DNA of 64,000 bases from Rhabdaerophilum sp. SD176 (GTDB lineage Bacteria; Pseudomonadota; Alphaproteobacteria; Rhizobiales; Beijerinckiaceae), in assembly GCF_030143245.1 (NCBI RefSeq), contig NZ_JARJNS010000005.1:62001-126000 (forward strand). The letters are read 5' to 3'. Made by a program: the position numbers and the translations under genes. Shown piece after piece: positions 17,088-27,274 of the stretch (position 1 is the stretch's first letter; each line of letters begins with the position of its first letter). The notes beneath the pieces were generated by a model, which had not been told where the DNA came from, did no database searches, and worked only from the letters and a program-made list of their open reading frames with translations.

Positions 17088-19670
17088 ATGCGGACCACGC
17101 GCCTCGCTCCATCATCGCTGGATGTGCTCTCCCACGACATGCGCGAGGGTCTGTCGCGCCGCCTGGTCGATCTGACGGGGCTGGTCCTGCTGACCATCGC
17201 GATCCTGCTCGGGCTGGCCCTCGCCTCCTGGTCGGTGGCGGATCCCAGCCTCTCCAATGCCACTACGGTGAAGGCCCGAAACTGGCTGGGCTTTCCCGGC
17301 GCCGTCGCGGCGGACCTAGCCATGCAGCTTTTCGGGATCGGCAGCGTCGGTCTTTCGGCAGCGCTCGGCCTCGTAGGCAGCCGTCTTCTCTGGACCCGGG
17401 AAACGGCAGGCCTGCACTGGCGCCTGCTGATCGCCATCCTCGGCCTGATGTCCTCGGCGATCTTCGCCGCAGCCCTGCCGACAACCGAGCGCTGGCCGCT
17501 GCCAAGCGGCCTCGGCGGCGCCCTCGGTGACGTGCTTCTCGGCCTGACTGCCTTTCTCGGTATGGGCAGCCAGGGCTTCGGCCGACTGATTGCCGGGCTT
17601 GCCTTCGGCGCACTCACGATTCTCGCCTTCAGCCTGCTGAGCCGCGGGCTTGTCCGCGACCAGGAAGAGGTCGACGAGCCTGACGACGAACGCGATTCGG
17701 ACGAACCTTCCGCAGCGATCCTGTCGATCGGGGCGATCCTGCATGCCTTCTACATGGTGCGCGGCTTCCTCGCCCGGCTCGGACCTCTCTGGGCCCGGGG
17801 ACGCGCGCGCTTCGAGGCCCGTCGCACGGCGCCGCCGCCGGTCAGGACGCCGGTGGAGCCGACAAGGGCACCTGTGGCACCGCGCCGGATCGAGCCGGGC
17901 TTCGGCCAGATGGCCGCCGAGCCGTTACTCGATCCTGTCGCCCATTTCGACGAGGACGAAGACGAGGATATGGCCCCGCTCGAGCCCCGGCCGATGCCGG
18001 CCGGCCGGCAGAACCCCCTGCCGGCGGATATCCTGCCTGACCTTCCCGACAATCCCGGCCGCGTGACGGCACCGGTCGGGTCGCTGAAGGCGGGCAAGCG
18101 CGAGATCCGCGAGGCCCAGTCCTCGATCTTCGACCAGATGGAGTTCCAGTTTCCGCCGCTCTCGCTGCTGGCGGAGCCGAAGCGGAACGCCACGCCGCAG
18201 ATCTCGACCGATGCGCTCGAACAGAATGCCCGGCTGCTGGAAGGCGTGCTGGACGATTTCGGCGTCCGCGGCGAGATCATCAATGTCCGGCCAGGCCCGG
18301 TCGTGACCCTTTACGAGCTTGAACCGGCGCCGGGCACCAAATCGTCCCGCGTGATCGGGCTTGCCGAGGACATCGCCCGCTCGATGAGCGCGGTTGCGGC
18401 CCGTGTGGCGGTAGTCCCTGGCCGCAACGCGATCGGCATCGAATTGCCGAATGCCAAGCGCGACACCGTGCTGCTGCGGGAATTGCTCGCCTCGGAGGAT
18501 TTCGAGAAATCCAAGCTCCGTCTGCCGATCTGCCTCGGCAAGACGATCGGCGGCGAACCGGTCATCGTCGATCTCGCCCGGATGCCGCATCTGCTGGTCG
18601 CCGGCACGACCGGCTCGGGCAAGTCCGTGGCCATCAACACCATGATCTGCTCGCTGCTCTACCGGCTGAAGCCGGAGGAATGCCGCCTGATCATGATCGA
18701 TCCAAAAATGCTGGAACTCTCGATCTATGACGGGATCCCGCATCTGCTCTCGCCGGTCGTGACCGATCCGAAAAAAGCGGTCGTCGCCCTCAAATGGGCC
18801 GTGCGCGAGATGGAAGAACGCTACCGCAAGATGTCGAAGATCGGCGTCCGCAACATCGACGGCTTCAATGCCCGGATGGAGGAAGCGCGCGAACGTGGCG
18901 AATGCCTGACCCGCACGATCCAGACCGGCTATGACCGCGAAACCGGCGAGGCGCTCTACGAGGAAGAGATCATGGAGCTGGAAAAGCTCCCCTATATCGT
19001 CGTGATTGTCGACGAGATGGCCGATCTCATGCTGGTCGCCGGCAAGGAAATCGAAGGGGCAGTGCAGCGCCTCGCCCAGATGGCCCGCGCCGCCGGCATC
19101 CACATCGTCATGGCCACGCAGCGCCCCTCGGTCGATGTTATCACCGGGACCATCAAGGCCAATTTCCCGACCCGGATCTCCTTCCAGGTCACGTCGAAGA
19201 TCGACAGCCGCACTATTCTTGGCGAGATGGGCGCCGAGCAGCTGCTCGGCCAGGGCGACATGCTGTACATGGCCGGTGGCGGCCGCATCAGCCGCGTGCA
19301 TGGCCCGTTCGTCGCCGACCAGGAAGTCGAGAAGGTGGTGAGCCATCTCAAGACGCAGGGCCGACCGGATTATGTCGATGCCGTCACGACAGATCTCGAT
19401 GACGAGGGTGGCGCGGCCGAAGGTGGAGGGGATTCCCCGGTCTTCGACAAGGGCGAATTCGGCGACGAGAGCGCGGATCTCTACGATCAGGCCGTGGCCG
19501 TCGTCCTGCGCGACAAGAAAGCCTCGACATCCTATGTCCAGCGGCGCCTCCAGATCGGTTACAACCGTGCCGCCTCGATCATCGAGCGTATGGAACGCGA
19601 GGGCATTGTCGGCCCGGCCAACCATGCCGGCAAACGGGAAATCCTTCTCGAATCGGCACGGGAAGACTAG
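17088..19670 (+). CDS. ftsK: DNA translocase FtsK
   Basis: This 860-residue protein pumps chromosome termini through the division septum. It has four N-terminal membrane segments (to about residue 180), a proline-rich acidic linker, the RecA-like motor with Walker [14 protein letters not shown] and Walker [13 protein letters not shown], and a C-terminal winged-helix gamma domain ([14 protein letters not shown]) that reads KOPS sequences. The ATG at 17088 is preceded by AAGGAACGG and begins close to the first membrane segment; a frame 28 codons longer is rejected. lolA follows in the same direction. Confidence 0.95.
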   Translation: MRTTRLAPSSLDVLSHDMREGLSRRLVDLTGLVLLTIAILLGLALASWSVADPSLSNATTVKARNWLGFPGAVAADLAMQLFGIGSVGLSAALGLVGSRLLWTRETAGLHWRLLIAILGLMSSAIFAAALPTTERWPLPSGLGGALGDVLLGLTAFLGMGSQGFGRLIAGLAFGALTILAFSLLSRGLVRDQEEVDEPDDERDSDEPSAAILSIGAILHAFYMVRGFLARLGPLWARGRARFEARRTAPPPVRTPVEPTRAPVAPRRIEPGFGQMAAEPLLDPVAHFDEDEDEDMAPLEPRPMPAGRQNPLPADILPDLPDNPGRVTAPVGSLKAGKREIREAQSSIFDQMEFQFPPLSLLAEPKRNATPQISTDALEQNARLLEGVLDDFGVRGEIINVRPGPVVTLYELEPAPGTKSSRVIGLAEDIARSMSAVAARVAVVPGRNAIGIELPNAKRDTVLLRELLASEDFEKSKLRLPICLGKTIGGEPVIVDLARMPHLLVAGTTGSGKSVAINTMICSLLYRLKPEECRLIMIDPKMLELSIYDGIPHLLSPVVTDPKKAVVALKWAVREMEERYRKMSKIGVRNIDGFNARMEEARERGECLTRTIQTGYDRETGEALYEEEIMELEKLPYIVVIVDEMADLMLVAGKEIEGAVQRLAQMARAAGIHIVMATQRPSVDVITGTIKANFPTRISFQVTSKIDSRTILGEMGAEQLLGQGDMLYMAGGGRISRVHGPFVADQEVEKVVSHLKTQGRPDYVDAVTTDLDDEGGAAEGGGDSPVFDKGEFGDESADLYDQAVAVVLRDKKASTSYVQRRLQIGYNRAASIIERMEREGIVGPANHAGKREILLESARED

Positions 19671-19765
19671 GATGGCGAAGTCCTGTCTCCATTCCGCCAC
19701 AAGCGGATCCTAGGACGGTCACGCTCGGGCCTCGCGCCACGCTTCACGAAGGATCGCGACTCTCC

Positions 19766-20449
19766 ATGTCGAAACCGCTCTCCTGGTCTCTTGCTGGCCT
19801 GATCTGGCTCTCCGGCATGGCAGCAGGTCTCGCGCAACAGGCGCCGCTGCCGCCGCTACGCCCCGCTACATCGGCAGCCGGCCAGCCCACCCAGCCGCAG
19901 AAGGTCGAGCCGCCGCCGAGCCTTGACCGCATCAACGCCTATTTCAACGCCATGCGTGGCATGCAGGCCAATTTCATCCAGACCGCCCCGGATGGCCGCA
20001 AGTTTGACGGCGTCCTCTATCTGCTGCGTCCCGGTCGGATGCGCTTCGAATATGCCCCGCCGGCCACACTGGAAATCGTCGCGGATGGCCGGACCGTGCG
20101 CATCCTCGATCGCAAGCTGAAAACTTGGGACGATTACTTTATCGGTCAGACACCGCTGAAGTTCCTGCTGCAGCCGAAAATCGATATCGCCAAGGATACC
20201 AAGGTCATCGATCTCAAGCGCTTTGGCCCGGAAATCATCCTGACGATCGAGGACAAGAGCACGCTCGGCGGCACATCGCGCATCCGCGTGATCTTCGATG
20301 GCGAGACCTACGCCCTGAAAGAATGGATCGTGACCGATCCGCAGGGCAGCGACACCCGCGTGGCCTTGTCCAACCTCAACCTCGCCGCCCTTCCCGACAA
20401 GGCGCTCTTCGTGATCGACGAGCAGCGTCTGGTCGAGCCGAAGAATTGA
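19766..20449 (+). CDS. lolA: Outer-membrane lipoprotein carrier protein LolA
   Basis: This 227-residue periplasmic chaperone carries lipoproteins from the LolCDE complex to the outer membrane. A signal peptide is clear (cut expected after GMAAGLA, about residue 23), followed by a proline-rich spacer. The mature domain begins RINAYFNAMRGMQANFIQ, with DGVLYLLRPGRMRFEYAPP and the beta-rich LolA half-barrel. The ftsK-lolA-xthA order is common in Hyphomicrobiales. The basic pocket cannot be judged from sequence. Confidence 0.9.
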   Translation: MSKPLSWSLAGLIWLSGMAAGLAQQAPLPPLRPATSAAGQPTQPQKVEPPPSLDRINAYFNAMRGMQANFIQTAPDGRKFDGVLYLLRPGRMRFEYAPPATLEIVADGRTVRILDRKLKTWDDYFIGQTPLKFLLQPKIDIAKDTKVIDLKRFGPEIILTIEDKSTLGGTSRIRVIFDGETYALKEWIVTDPQGSDTRVALSNLNLAALPDKALFVIDEQRLVEPKN

Positions 20450-20578
20450 GGCGCCGCGCTTCCGGCCGGGGCGCCACAGGGGAAAACCGGACCAGCGCGA
20501 CGAAACGCAACCAACATCCCTTTCGCCACCCATGGCGGCTCGGCTAAGAAGGGCCATGCGCTCATCGCGGGAGCCCTC

Positions 20579-21394
20579 ATGCCCGAAACCCTGTCCATTG
20601 CCACCTGGAACATCAATTCGGTCCGGCTGCGCATCGATCTCGTCGGCCGCTTCCTGACGGAACAGGCGCCGGACGTCCTCTGCCTCCAGGAAACCAAATG
20701 CCCGAATGACGTGTTCCCCACCGCGGCCTTCGACAAGCTGGGCTACCGGCACAAGGCCTATATCGGCATCAAGGGCTATAATGGCGTGGCGATCCTGTCG
20801 AAACGCCCACTGACGCCGCTGGCTGCGCGACCGATGTGCGAGCGCGAAGATGCCCGCCATATCGCCGCGCGGATCGGCGAGGGCAGCAAGGCCATCACCC
20901 TGCACAATTTCTACGTGCCGGCAGGTGGCGACATTGCCGATCCCGACGAGAACCCTAAATTCGCGCACAAATTGGCGTTCGTCGAGGAGTTGAAGCGATT
21001 CTCCGAATCCCTTCGTGCGGAAGATGCACGCAGCGTCATCGTGGGTGATTTCAACATAGCCCCCCTCGAGCACGATGTCTGGAGCCACAAGCAGCTGCTG
21101 GATGTCGTCAGCCATACGCCCGTGGAGACGCGCGGCCTGACGGAGGTTCTGGCCGCTGGAGATTGGCATGATGTGGTCCGGGCACAATGGCCCGAACCGC
21201 GCAAGGTCTATTCCTGGTGGAGCTATCGCTCGCCGGACTGGGACAAGGCGGACAAGGGCCGGCGACTCGACCATGTCTGGGTCGGGCGCGGACTGGCCGG
21301 CGGCGAGGCGGACATCTCGATCCACCGCGAGGCCCGTGGCTGGGAACGCCCCTCGGACCATGTTCCCGTCTTGGCGCGGATTCAGATCGACTGA
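20579..21394 (+). CDS. xthA: Exodeoxyribonuclease III
   Basis: This 271-residue exonuclease/endonuclease/phosphatase-fold enzyme removes nucleotides 3' to 5' and cuts at abasic sites in base-excision repair. It shows the N-terminal SIATWNINSVRLRI, the metal-binding LCLQETKCP, GVAILSK, the catalytic VGDFNIAP and the C-terminal SDHVPVLARI. The length agrees with E. coli ExoIII (268). It ends 3 bp from the convergent cNMP-binding gene. Confidence 0.95.
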   Translation: MPETLSIATWNINSVRLRIDLVGRFLTEQAPDVLCLQETKCPNDVFPTAAFDKLGYRHKAYIGIKGYNGVAILSKRPLTPLAARPMCEREDARHIAARIGEGSKAITLHNFYVPAGGDIADPDENPKFAHKLAFVEELKRFSESLRAEDARSVIVGDFNIAPLEHDVWSHKQLLDVVSHTPVETRGLTEVLAAGDWHDVVRAQWPEPRKVYSWWSYRSPDWDKADKGRRLDHVWVGRGLAGGEADISIHREARGWERPSDHVPVLARIQID

Positions 21395-21397
21395 GGC

Positions 21398-21841
21398 TCA
21401 GAGTCCGGTGACGCGCGCCAGCCGGTCGGCCAGCTGGCGCGTCTGACGCGCAAGGTAATTGCGCATGGCGAGCGCGCTCTCGGGATGCGCTTCGAGGACT
21501 TTCGTCATCAGCTCGCGCGAGAAATACATGACGGTTGCCCCATCGCGCACCACAGCCGTTGCGGGCCTCTGGAGGGGAGCCACGAGGGCAAGCTGCCCGA
21601 TCAGCGAGCCCGGTCCGAAAACATGCGGCGAGGGCGCGCCGTCGTCGCTCCGGTCCAGGACGATCTCTCCGCTCACCACGAGAAACCCGCCATCCGCCGG
21701 GTCGCCGCGCCTGAACAGGATGTCGCCCGTCCGCAAGTGCCGCCGGATGGCGGAAAAGGCCAGCAGGCGCAAGGCCTCCGGATCCACCGATTCGAAAACC
21801 GGCAGATCGCGCAGCAGCAGGATGAGATCATCGAGGCGCAT
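21398..21841 (-). CDS. Cyclic nucleotide-binding domain protein
   Basis: This 147-residue protein is essentially one cNMP-binding beta-barrel: FRRGDPADGGFLVVSGEIVL and FGPGSLIGQLALVAPLQRPATAVVRD correspond to the phosphate-binding cassette region. There is no DNA-binding helix-turn-helix, so it is not a Crp regulator. The cassette lacks the canonical GE...RxA arrangement (it reads GQLALVAPLQRPATA), so ligand binding is uncertain. It lies 8 bp downstream of the response-regulator gene, as in the Brucella otpR operon. The start ATG 21841 is used; an upstream extension overlaps the regulator. Confidence 0.85.
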   Translation of the reverse strand: MRLDDLILLLRDLPVFESVDPEALRLLAFSAIRRHLRTGDILFRRGDPADGGFLVVSGEIVLDRSDDGAPSPHVFGPGSLIGQLALVAPLQRPATAVVRDGATVMYFSRELMTKVLEAHPESALAMRNYLARQTRQLADRLARVTGL

Positions 21842-21849
21842 CGCGATCC

Positions 21850-22536
21850 TCAGGGCACAAGGCGATAGCCGCCACTTTCCGTGACGAGGATCCGTGCCCG
21901 ACCGGGATCGACCTCGATTTTCTGGCGGAGGCGGTAGATATGCGTCTCGAGCGTATGCGTCGTGACATTGGAATTGTAACCCCAAACCTCCTGGAGAAGG
22001 ATATCGCGGCCCACGACACGCTGGCCCGCCCGGTAAAGGAAGCGCAGGATCGCGGTTTCCTTCTCCGTCAGGCGGATCTTCGAGCCCTTGTCCGTCACCA
22101 GCAGCTTGGCGCCGGGCCGGAAGGAATACGGCCCGATCGTGAAGATGGCATCGTCGCTGGCCTCGTGCTGCCGCAGATGGGCGCGGATGCGCGCCAGCAG
22201 AACGGCAAACCGGAACGGCTTGGTCACATAATCATTGGCGCCGGCTTCAAGGCCGAGGATCGTATCCGCCTCGCCATCATGGCCGGTCAGCATGATGATG
22301 GGCGACCGGAACCCCGCCTTCCGCAGGATCTTCACAGCCTCGCGGCCATCGAGATCCGGCAGGCCCACATCCATCACGACAAGATCGAAATGGTCGTTCT
22401 TCGCCATCTGGACGGCTGCGGCACCGGTATCCACCTGCTTGATCTGGAATTCGTCATAGAGCTGCAACTGCTCGACAAGCGCCGACCGCAATTCGTTATC
22501 GTCATCGCAGACCAGGATTTTGCGGACGTTGCTCAT
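21850..22536 (-). CDS. OmpR/PhoB-family response regulator (CenR/OtpR-like)
   Basis: This 228-residue regulator has a receiver domain with an acidic pocket (DDDNE), phosphoacceptor Asp56 in VVMDVGLPDLDG and the conserved TKPF lysine, then a winged-helix DNA-binding domain (TEKETAILRFLYRAGQ, THTLETHIYRLRQKI). Together with the adjacent cNMP-binding gene it matches the Brucella otpR pair and the CenR envelope regulator of alphaproteobacteria. No histidine kinase gene is nearby. The ATG at 22536 is preferred over a GTG one codon upstream because the GGGGGAG ribosome site is better spaced. Confidence 0.88.
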   Translation of the reverse strand: MSNVRKILVCDDDNELRSALVEQLQLYDEFQIKQVDTGAAAVQMAKNDHFDLVVMDVGLPDLDGREAVKILRKAGFRSPIIMLTGHDGEADTILGLEAGANDYVTKPFRFAVLLARIRAHLRQHEASDDAIFTIGPYSFRPGAKLLVTDKGSKIRLTEKETAILRFLYRAGQRVVGRDILLQEVWGYNSNVTTHTLETHIYRLRQKIEVDPGRARILVTESGGYRLVP

Positions 22537-22694
22537 CACTCTCCCCCGTTTGGGGCCAACGCTGACATTCCCCCGCGCAGGCCCCGGATACGTTGCTTCA
22601 CTTCGCCACGAGATGGCAAGTTATTCCCTCGAATCAAAGGGCATTCCGATGATTCACGCGAATGTGCGGCGATGTGAAGGGATAATGCCTCGAA

Positions 22695-23240
22695 ATGCTC
22701 AAACAGCGACCTCGGACGTTCTTCATCGACCGAACCGGCTTCACGCGGAACGGGCGGATCCCGCATGCGGCCACCCTGCGATTCGGCATGATCCGCTGGC
22801 CGTGCCGGATCGGACGGACGGGCATCCGCCATGACAAGCGCGAGGGTGACGGAGCGACACCGGCCACGATCCTCCGCCCTGTCCGTGGGTTCTGGCGGGC
22901 GGACCGCCGGTTCCGGCCACAGACCGAACTTCCCGTCCGGCCATTGCGTCCGGGCGACGGATGGTGCGAGACGCCTGGCGACCGCGCCTATAACCGCCTC
23001 GTCCGGAAGCCCTATGGCGCCAGCCACGAGGACATGATGCGGCAGGATGCGCTCTATGATGTCGTGGTCGAGCTGGACTGGAACCGGCTTCCCCGGCGGC
23101 AGGGCCGGGGCAGCGCGATCTTCCTGCACCTGGCGCGCCCGGAAGGTGGCCCGACCGCCGGCTGCCTGGCTTTGCCAAGGGCCTGGCTGGACCGGCTGAT
23201 GCTGCGCCTCGACAGGCGGTCGCGGTTCGTGATCCGCTAA
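22695..23240 (+). CDS. L,D-transpeptidase catalytic-domain (YkuD) protein
   Basis: This 181-residue protein contains the YkuD active-site pattern: a histidine in SAIFLHLARP and, eleven residues on, the nucleophile in PTAGCLALP, preceded by IGRTGIRHDKREGDGATP. Such enzymes form 3-3 peptidoglycan crosslinks or tether proteins to the wall. No signal peptide or membrane anchor is visible in the basic N terminus, which is odd for a periplasmic enzyme; either export is non-classical or the start is mis-set. It is divergent from the CenR-like regulator gene (158-bp shared region). Confidence 0.8.
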   Translation: MLKQRPRTFFIDRTGFTRNGRIPHAATLRFGMIRWPCRIGRTGIRHDKREGDGATPATILRPVRGFWRADRRFRPQTELPVRPLRPGDGWCETPGDRAYNRLVRKPYGASHEDMMRQDALYDVVVELDWNRLPRRQGRGSAIFLHLARPEGGPTAGCLALPRAWLDRLMLRLDRRSRFVIR

Positions 23241-23247
23241 GGCCGGA

Positions 23248-23922
23248 TCAGGTGCGGGCCCCAAAAATCGCGGAGCCGACGCGCACATGCGTTGCGCCGA
23301 GCTGGATCGCCGCTTCGTAGTCGGCGCTCATCCCCATCGACAGGACCGGCAGGCCCTCCGATCGGGCCAATCGGGCCAGCAGTGCGAAATGGGCCGAGGG
23401 CGGCGCATCGATCGGCGGAATGCACATCAGCCCCTCGGGCGCGAGGCCATGAACCTCGCGGCATTCGCGCAGGAACGCGGGCACCTCGCGCGGGTCGATC
23501 CCGGCCTTCTGCGGCTCGGCGCCGGTATTCACCTGCACCAGAAGGCGCGGCGAGCGACCCTGCCGCTCGATCTCCTTCCGGAGCGCCCCGGCCAAAGACG
23601 GCCGGTCCAGCGTCTGGATCACATCGAACAGCGCCACCGCCTCCTTGACCTTGTTGGTCTGGAGCGGACCGATCAGATGCAGTTCGAGATCGGGGAAGGC
23701 CTCGCGCAGGGCCGGCCATTTCGACTGCGCCTCCTGGACGCGGTTCTCGCCGAAGATACGGTGGCCAGCCTCCAGAGCCGGGCGGATCCGTTCAGCCGGC
23801 ATGGTTTTGGACACGGCCACCAGCGCGACCGATCCGGCGGGACGGCCGAAATCCTGCTCCGCCCGGCGGATGGAATCGCGAACAATAGCCAGTTGCGGGA
23901 CGACATCGTCATGCGCGGTCAT
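23248..23922 (-). CDS. YggS-family pyridoxal phosphate homeostasis protein
   Basis: This 224-residue single-domain PLP-binding TIM barrel belongs to the YggS/PROSC family. The cofactor lysine lies in VALVAVSKTMPAERI, with GENRVQEAQSKW, LHLIGPLQTNK, LLVQVNTGAEPQKAG and LSMGMSADYEAAIQLGATHVRVG downstream. Family members hold PLP and affect amino-acid and keto-acid balance without clear catalysis. It ends 7 bp from the convergent L,D-transpeptidase stop codon and is divergent from leuS. Confidence 0.94.
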   Translation of the reverse strand: MTAHDDVVPQLAIVRDSIRRAEQDFGRPAGSVALVAVSKTMPAERIRPALEAGHRIFGENRVQEAQSKWPALREAFPDLELHLIGPLQTNKVKEAVALFDVIQTLDRPSLAGALRKEIERQGRSPRLLVQVNTGAEPQKAGIDPREVPAFLRECREVHGLAPEGLMCIPPIDAPPSAHFALLARLARSEGLPVLSMGMSADYEAAIQLGATHVRVGSAIFGART

Positions 23923-23973
23923 CGGAAAGTCCTTTCTTCGCCCGATCGGCGGGCCGTTTCGCTGAAATCGTCG

Positions 23974-24002
23974 TTGACCGTAAAGCCGTTATGATGTCCA
24001 TA
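23974..24002 (+). promoter_or_regulatory. Candidate housekeeping promoter for leuS
   Basis: TTGACC (23974-23979), a 17-bp spacer and TCCATA (23997-24002) resemble a sigma-70-type -35/-10 pair about 63 bp upstream of the leuS start. No leader peptide or T-box is visible. Confidence 0.4.
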
Positions 24003-24064
24003 CCCAACGCTTCGGACGTCTATTCGCTCAAGCACATAGCCCCCTGTCCAGCCGTACCGGAACC

Positions 24065-26653
24065 ATGACCCAGACAAGCCGCTACAATTTCCGCGAATCC
24101 GAAGGCCGCTGGCAGTCGGTATGGGAGGATCAGAAGGTCTTCGAAACGCGGACCGACGATCCCCGGCCGAAATACTACGTCCTGGAAATGTTTCCCTATC
24201 CGTCCGGCCGTATCCACATGGGGCATGTCCGGAACTACGCCATGGGCGATGTTGTCGCCCGCTACCGCCGCGCGAAGGGCTTTGCCGTGCTCCACCCGAT
24301 GGGCTGGGATGCGTTCGGCATGCCGGCCGAGAATGCGGCGATGGAGAAGAAAACCCATCCCGCCGCCTGGACCTACGCGAATATTGCCACGATGAAGGGC
24401 CAGCTCAAGTCGATGGGCCTCTCGCTCGACTGGAGCCGCGAATTCGCGACCTGCAACCCGACCTATTACAAGCACCAGCAGCGGATGTTTCTGGACTTCC
24501 TGAAAGCAGGGCTGGTCGCGCGGAAGACCTCGAAGGTCAACTGGGACCCAGTCGACCAGACCGTGCTCGCCAACGAGCAGGTGATCGATGGCCGCGGCTG
24601 GCGTTCCGGTGCGCTGGTCGAGCAGCGCGAACTCACCCAATGGTTCCTGCGGATTTCCGATCATTCAGAGGAATTGCTGCAGGCCCTCGGCTCGCTGGAG
24701 CGCTGGCCGGAAAAGGTCCGGCTGATGCAGGCGAACTGGATCGGCCGCTCGGAAGGCCTGACCATGCGCTGGGCTGTCATGCCCGAGACCGCACCCTCCG
24801 GCCTGTCGGATATCGAGATCTACACCACCCGCCCGGACACGCTGTTCGGCGCGAGCTTTCTCGCCGTGGCGGCCGATCACCCGGTCGCGCGTGCCGCCGG
24901 CGCGAAGGACCCGGAAATCCAGGCCTTCATCGAGGAATGCCGCCGCATGGGCACCTCGCAGGCCACGCTCGATACCGCCGAGAAGAAGGGCATGGATACG
25001 GGCATCCGCGTCGCCCATCCACTGAAGCCGGGCGAGACGCTGCCGGTCTATATCGCCAATTTCATCCTGATGGATTACGGCACCGGCGCAATTTTCGGCT
25101 GCCCGGCCCATGACCAGCGCGACCACGACTTCGCGACGAAATATGGCCTGCCGATCCTCCCGGTCGTCCGTCCGGCTGATCTGACCGATGCCGCTGCCAA
25201 TGCGGCGTTTGATCCTGCCGCCCCGGCGCAGGATGGCGAGGGCATCCTGTTCAATTCGGGTTTCCTTGATGGCCTGACGGTCAACGAGGCCAAAGGCCGG
25301 ATTATCCGTCATTTCGAATCCGAATCGACCGGCACGCGGACCGTCAATTACCGGCTGCGTGACTGGGGCATCTCGCGCCAGCGCTACTGGGGTTGCCCGA
25401 TTCCGGTCATCCATTGTGATGATTGCGGGATCGTTCCGGTGCCGAATCAGGATCTGCCGGTCAAGCTGCCGGAAGACGTCTCCTTCGACCAACCCGGCAA
25501 TCCGCTCGACCGGCATCCGAGCTGGAAGCACTGTGCCTGCCCGTCCTGCGGCAAGCCAGCCCGGCGCGAAACCGACACGATGGACACGTTCGTGGATTCC
25601 TCGTGGTATTTCGCCCGTTTCACGGACCCGTTCAATACCGATGCGCCGACCACGATGTCCGCCATCGCCAAATGGCTGCCGGTCGACCAGTATATCGGCG
25701 GGATCGAGCATGCGATCCTTCACCTGCTCTATTCGCGCTTCTTCACGCGCGCCATGACCGCGACCGGCCATGCCAACCTGTCAGAACCTTTCGCGGGCCT
25801 GTTCACACAGGGTATGGTCGTGCATGAGACCTACAAGGACCTGGATGGTGCCTGGGTGCCGCCGGCCGAGGTTCGGATCGAGAGCATCGACGGCCAACGC
25901 AAGGCCTTCCTTCTCGCCTCCGGTGCGGAAGTCGCCATCGGCTCGATCGAGAAGATGTCAAAATCCAAGAAGAACGTCGTCGACCCGGATGACATCATCG
26001 CCAGCTACGGCGCCGATACCGCCCGCTGGTTCATGCTGTCGGATTCACCGCCCGAGCGCGATGTCATCTGGAGCGAGGAGGGCGTGCAGGGCGCCTCACG
26101 CTTCGTCCAGAAGGTCTGGCGCCTTGTCGGCGAGGCCGAGGGTCTGCCGGAAGGCGGCGGCGGCAATGCCGTCACGCCGGTCCTGAAAGCCGCCTACAAG
26201 GCCGTGCTGGCCGTGGGCGAGGATCTGGAGCGCCTGCGCTTCAACCGTTGCATCGCCCATGTGCATGACCTGTCCAACACCATCGCCGCCGCACTCGCGG
26301 CCGGCGAGAAGGGCGCGGATATCCGTCAGGCCACGCGGATGATGGTCCAGCTTTTCGCGCCGATGATGCCGCATCTGGCTGAAGAATGCTGGACCCTGCT
26401 CGGCGGCGAAGGCCTGATCGCGAATGCGCCCTGGCCGGATGTCGATCCCGCCCTCGCGCGGGATACGGTCATCTCCATCCCGGTGCAGGTCAACGGCAAG
26501 AAGCGCGGCGAGATCGAGATCCCCGCCGAAGCCGCCAACGATGCCGTCGAGGCGATCCTGCGGGCGCATCCCGATCTGGCGCATTGGCTGGGTGGCCAGG
26601 CGATCAGAAAGGTGATTGTCGTCCCGAAGCGGATCGTGAATATTGTGGCCTGA
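24065..26653 (+). CDS. leuS: Leucyl-tRNA synthetase
   Basis: This 862-residue class I synthetase charges tRNA-Leu. The HIGH-type motif appears in [14 protein letters not shown], the CP1 editing domain has [12 protein letters not shown] and [15 protein letters not shown] with the editing aspartate, and KMSKSKKNV supplies the KMSKS loop. A zinc-type CDDCG/CPSCG pair occurs in the catalytic insertion. The length equals that of bacterial LeuRS. It starts a plus-strand run leuS-lptE-holA, 10 bp and 8 bp apart. Confidence 0.98.
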   Translation: MTQTSRYNFRESEGRWQSVWEDQKVFETRTDDPRPKYYVLEMFPYPSGRIHMGHVRNYAMGDVVARYRRAKGFAVLHPMGWDAFGMPAENAAMEKKTHPAAWTYANIATMKGQLKSMGLSLDWSREFATCNPTYYKHQQRMFLDFLKAGLVARKTSKVNWDPVDQTVLANEQVIDGRGWRSGALVEQRELTQWFLRISDHSEELLQALGSLERWPEKVRLMQANWIGRSEGLTMRWAVMPETAPSGLSDIEIYTTRPDTLFGASFLAVAADHPVARAAGAKDPEIQAFIEECRRMGTSQATLDTAEKKGMDTGIRVAHPLKPGETLPVYIANFILMDYGTGAIFGCPAHDQRDHDFATKYGLPILPVVRPADLTDAAANAAFDPAAPAQDGEGILFNSGFLDGLTVNEAKGRIIRHFESESTGTRTVNYRLRDWGISRQRYWGCPIPVIHCDDCGIVPVPNQDLPVKLPEDVSFDQPGNPLDRHPSWKHCACPSCGKPARRETDTMDTFVDSSWYFARFTDPFNTDAPTTMSAIAKWLPVDQYIGGIEHAILHLLYSRFFTRAMTATGHANLSEPFAGLFTQGMVVHETYKDLDGAWVPPAEVRIESIDGQRKAFLLASGAEVAIGSIEKMSKSKKNVVDPDDIIASYGADTARWFMLSDSPPERDVIWSEEGVQGASRFVQKVWRLVGEAEGLPEGGGGNAVTPVLKAAYKAVLAVGEDLERLRFNRCIAHVHDLSNTIAAALAAGEKGADIRQATRMMVQLFAPMMPHLAEECWTLLGGEGLIANAPWPDVDPALARDTVISIPVQVNGKKRGEIEIPAEAANDAVEAILRAHPDLAHWLGGQAIRKVIVVPKRIVNIVA

Positions 26654-26663
26654 GGAGAACGCC

Positions 26664-27266
26664 ATGCTTCGGTCATCGTCGCGGGTCCTGCTGCTGACCG
26701 GGCTTCTGGGCCTCGGGCTCGGTGGATGCATCCAGCCTGTCCACCAGCCCTCGATCGGCGGGCAGTCCCGCATTGCGACGGAACTGGCGCAGGTCTCGGT
26801 TGACAGGATTGATGGCTATCTTGGCTACCAGCTGAAATCAGAGCTCGATTTCCTGCTCACGGGCGGCAACGCGCCCACCACCGGCGGACGCTATGTCCTC
26901 AAGGTCAAGACGCACCAATCGAAGGCCTCGAGCATCATCGACGCGTCGACCGGCCGCGCGCAAATCGCCACGCTGCAAATCGAGGCGGTCTATGTGCTTG
27001 TCGACCAGCAACAGGGTGGCCGCATTCGGACCTCAGGCAAGACCTATGCCTCGGCGTCGTTCGACCGTTCGCAGCTTCGCTATGCCACACTCCGGGCGGA
27101 ACGGGATGCAGAGGAAAAGGTGGCGAAATCACTGGCTGAACGCCTCCGGATCATCATCAGCGCCGCCTTGGCGCGTGATTCGGCCACAGGCGCGGGCAAT
27201 GCCGTGCCACCATTGAGCCCGCCGGATCCCGACCAGCCGAGTGCAGAGCCCGGCGACGAAAGCTGA
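26664..27266 (+). CDS. lptE: LPS-assembly lipoprotein LptE
   Basis: This 200-residue lipoprotein follows leuS as in most proteobacteria. The N terminus has a lipobox LGGC with the lipidated cysteine at residue 22, then the LptE pattern TELAQVSVDRIDGYLGYQLK and QIEAVYVLVDQQ. LptE plugs LptD in the outer membrane for lipopolysaccharide delivery. The ATG at 26664 follows TGAGGAGA; a seven-codon longer frame overlaps the leuS end and is less likely. Confidence 0.88.
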   Translation: MLRSSSRVLLLTGLLGLGLGGCIQPVHQPSIGGQSRIATELAQVSVDRIDGYLGYQLKSELDFLLTGGNAPTTGGRYVLKVKTHQSKASSIIDASTGRAQIATLQIEAVYVLVDQQQGGRIRTSGKTYASASFDRSQLRYATLRAERDAEEKVAKSLAERLRIIISAALARDSATGAGNAVPPLSPPDPDQPSAEPGDES

Positions 27267-27274
27267 CGGGCGGC

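Noticed and set aside
20450-20475. GGCGCC...GGCGCC repeat after lolA as a terminator
   Set aside because: Short GC hexamers are common at this base composition and there is no T-run.
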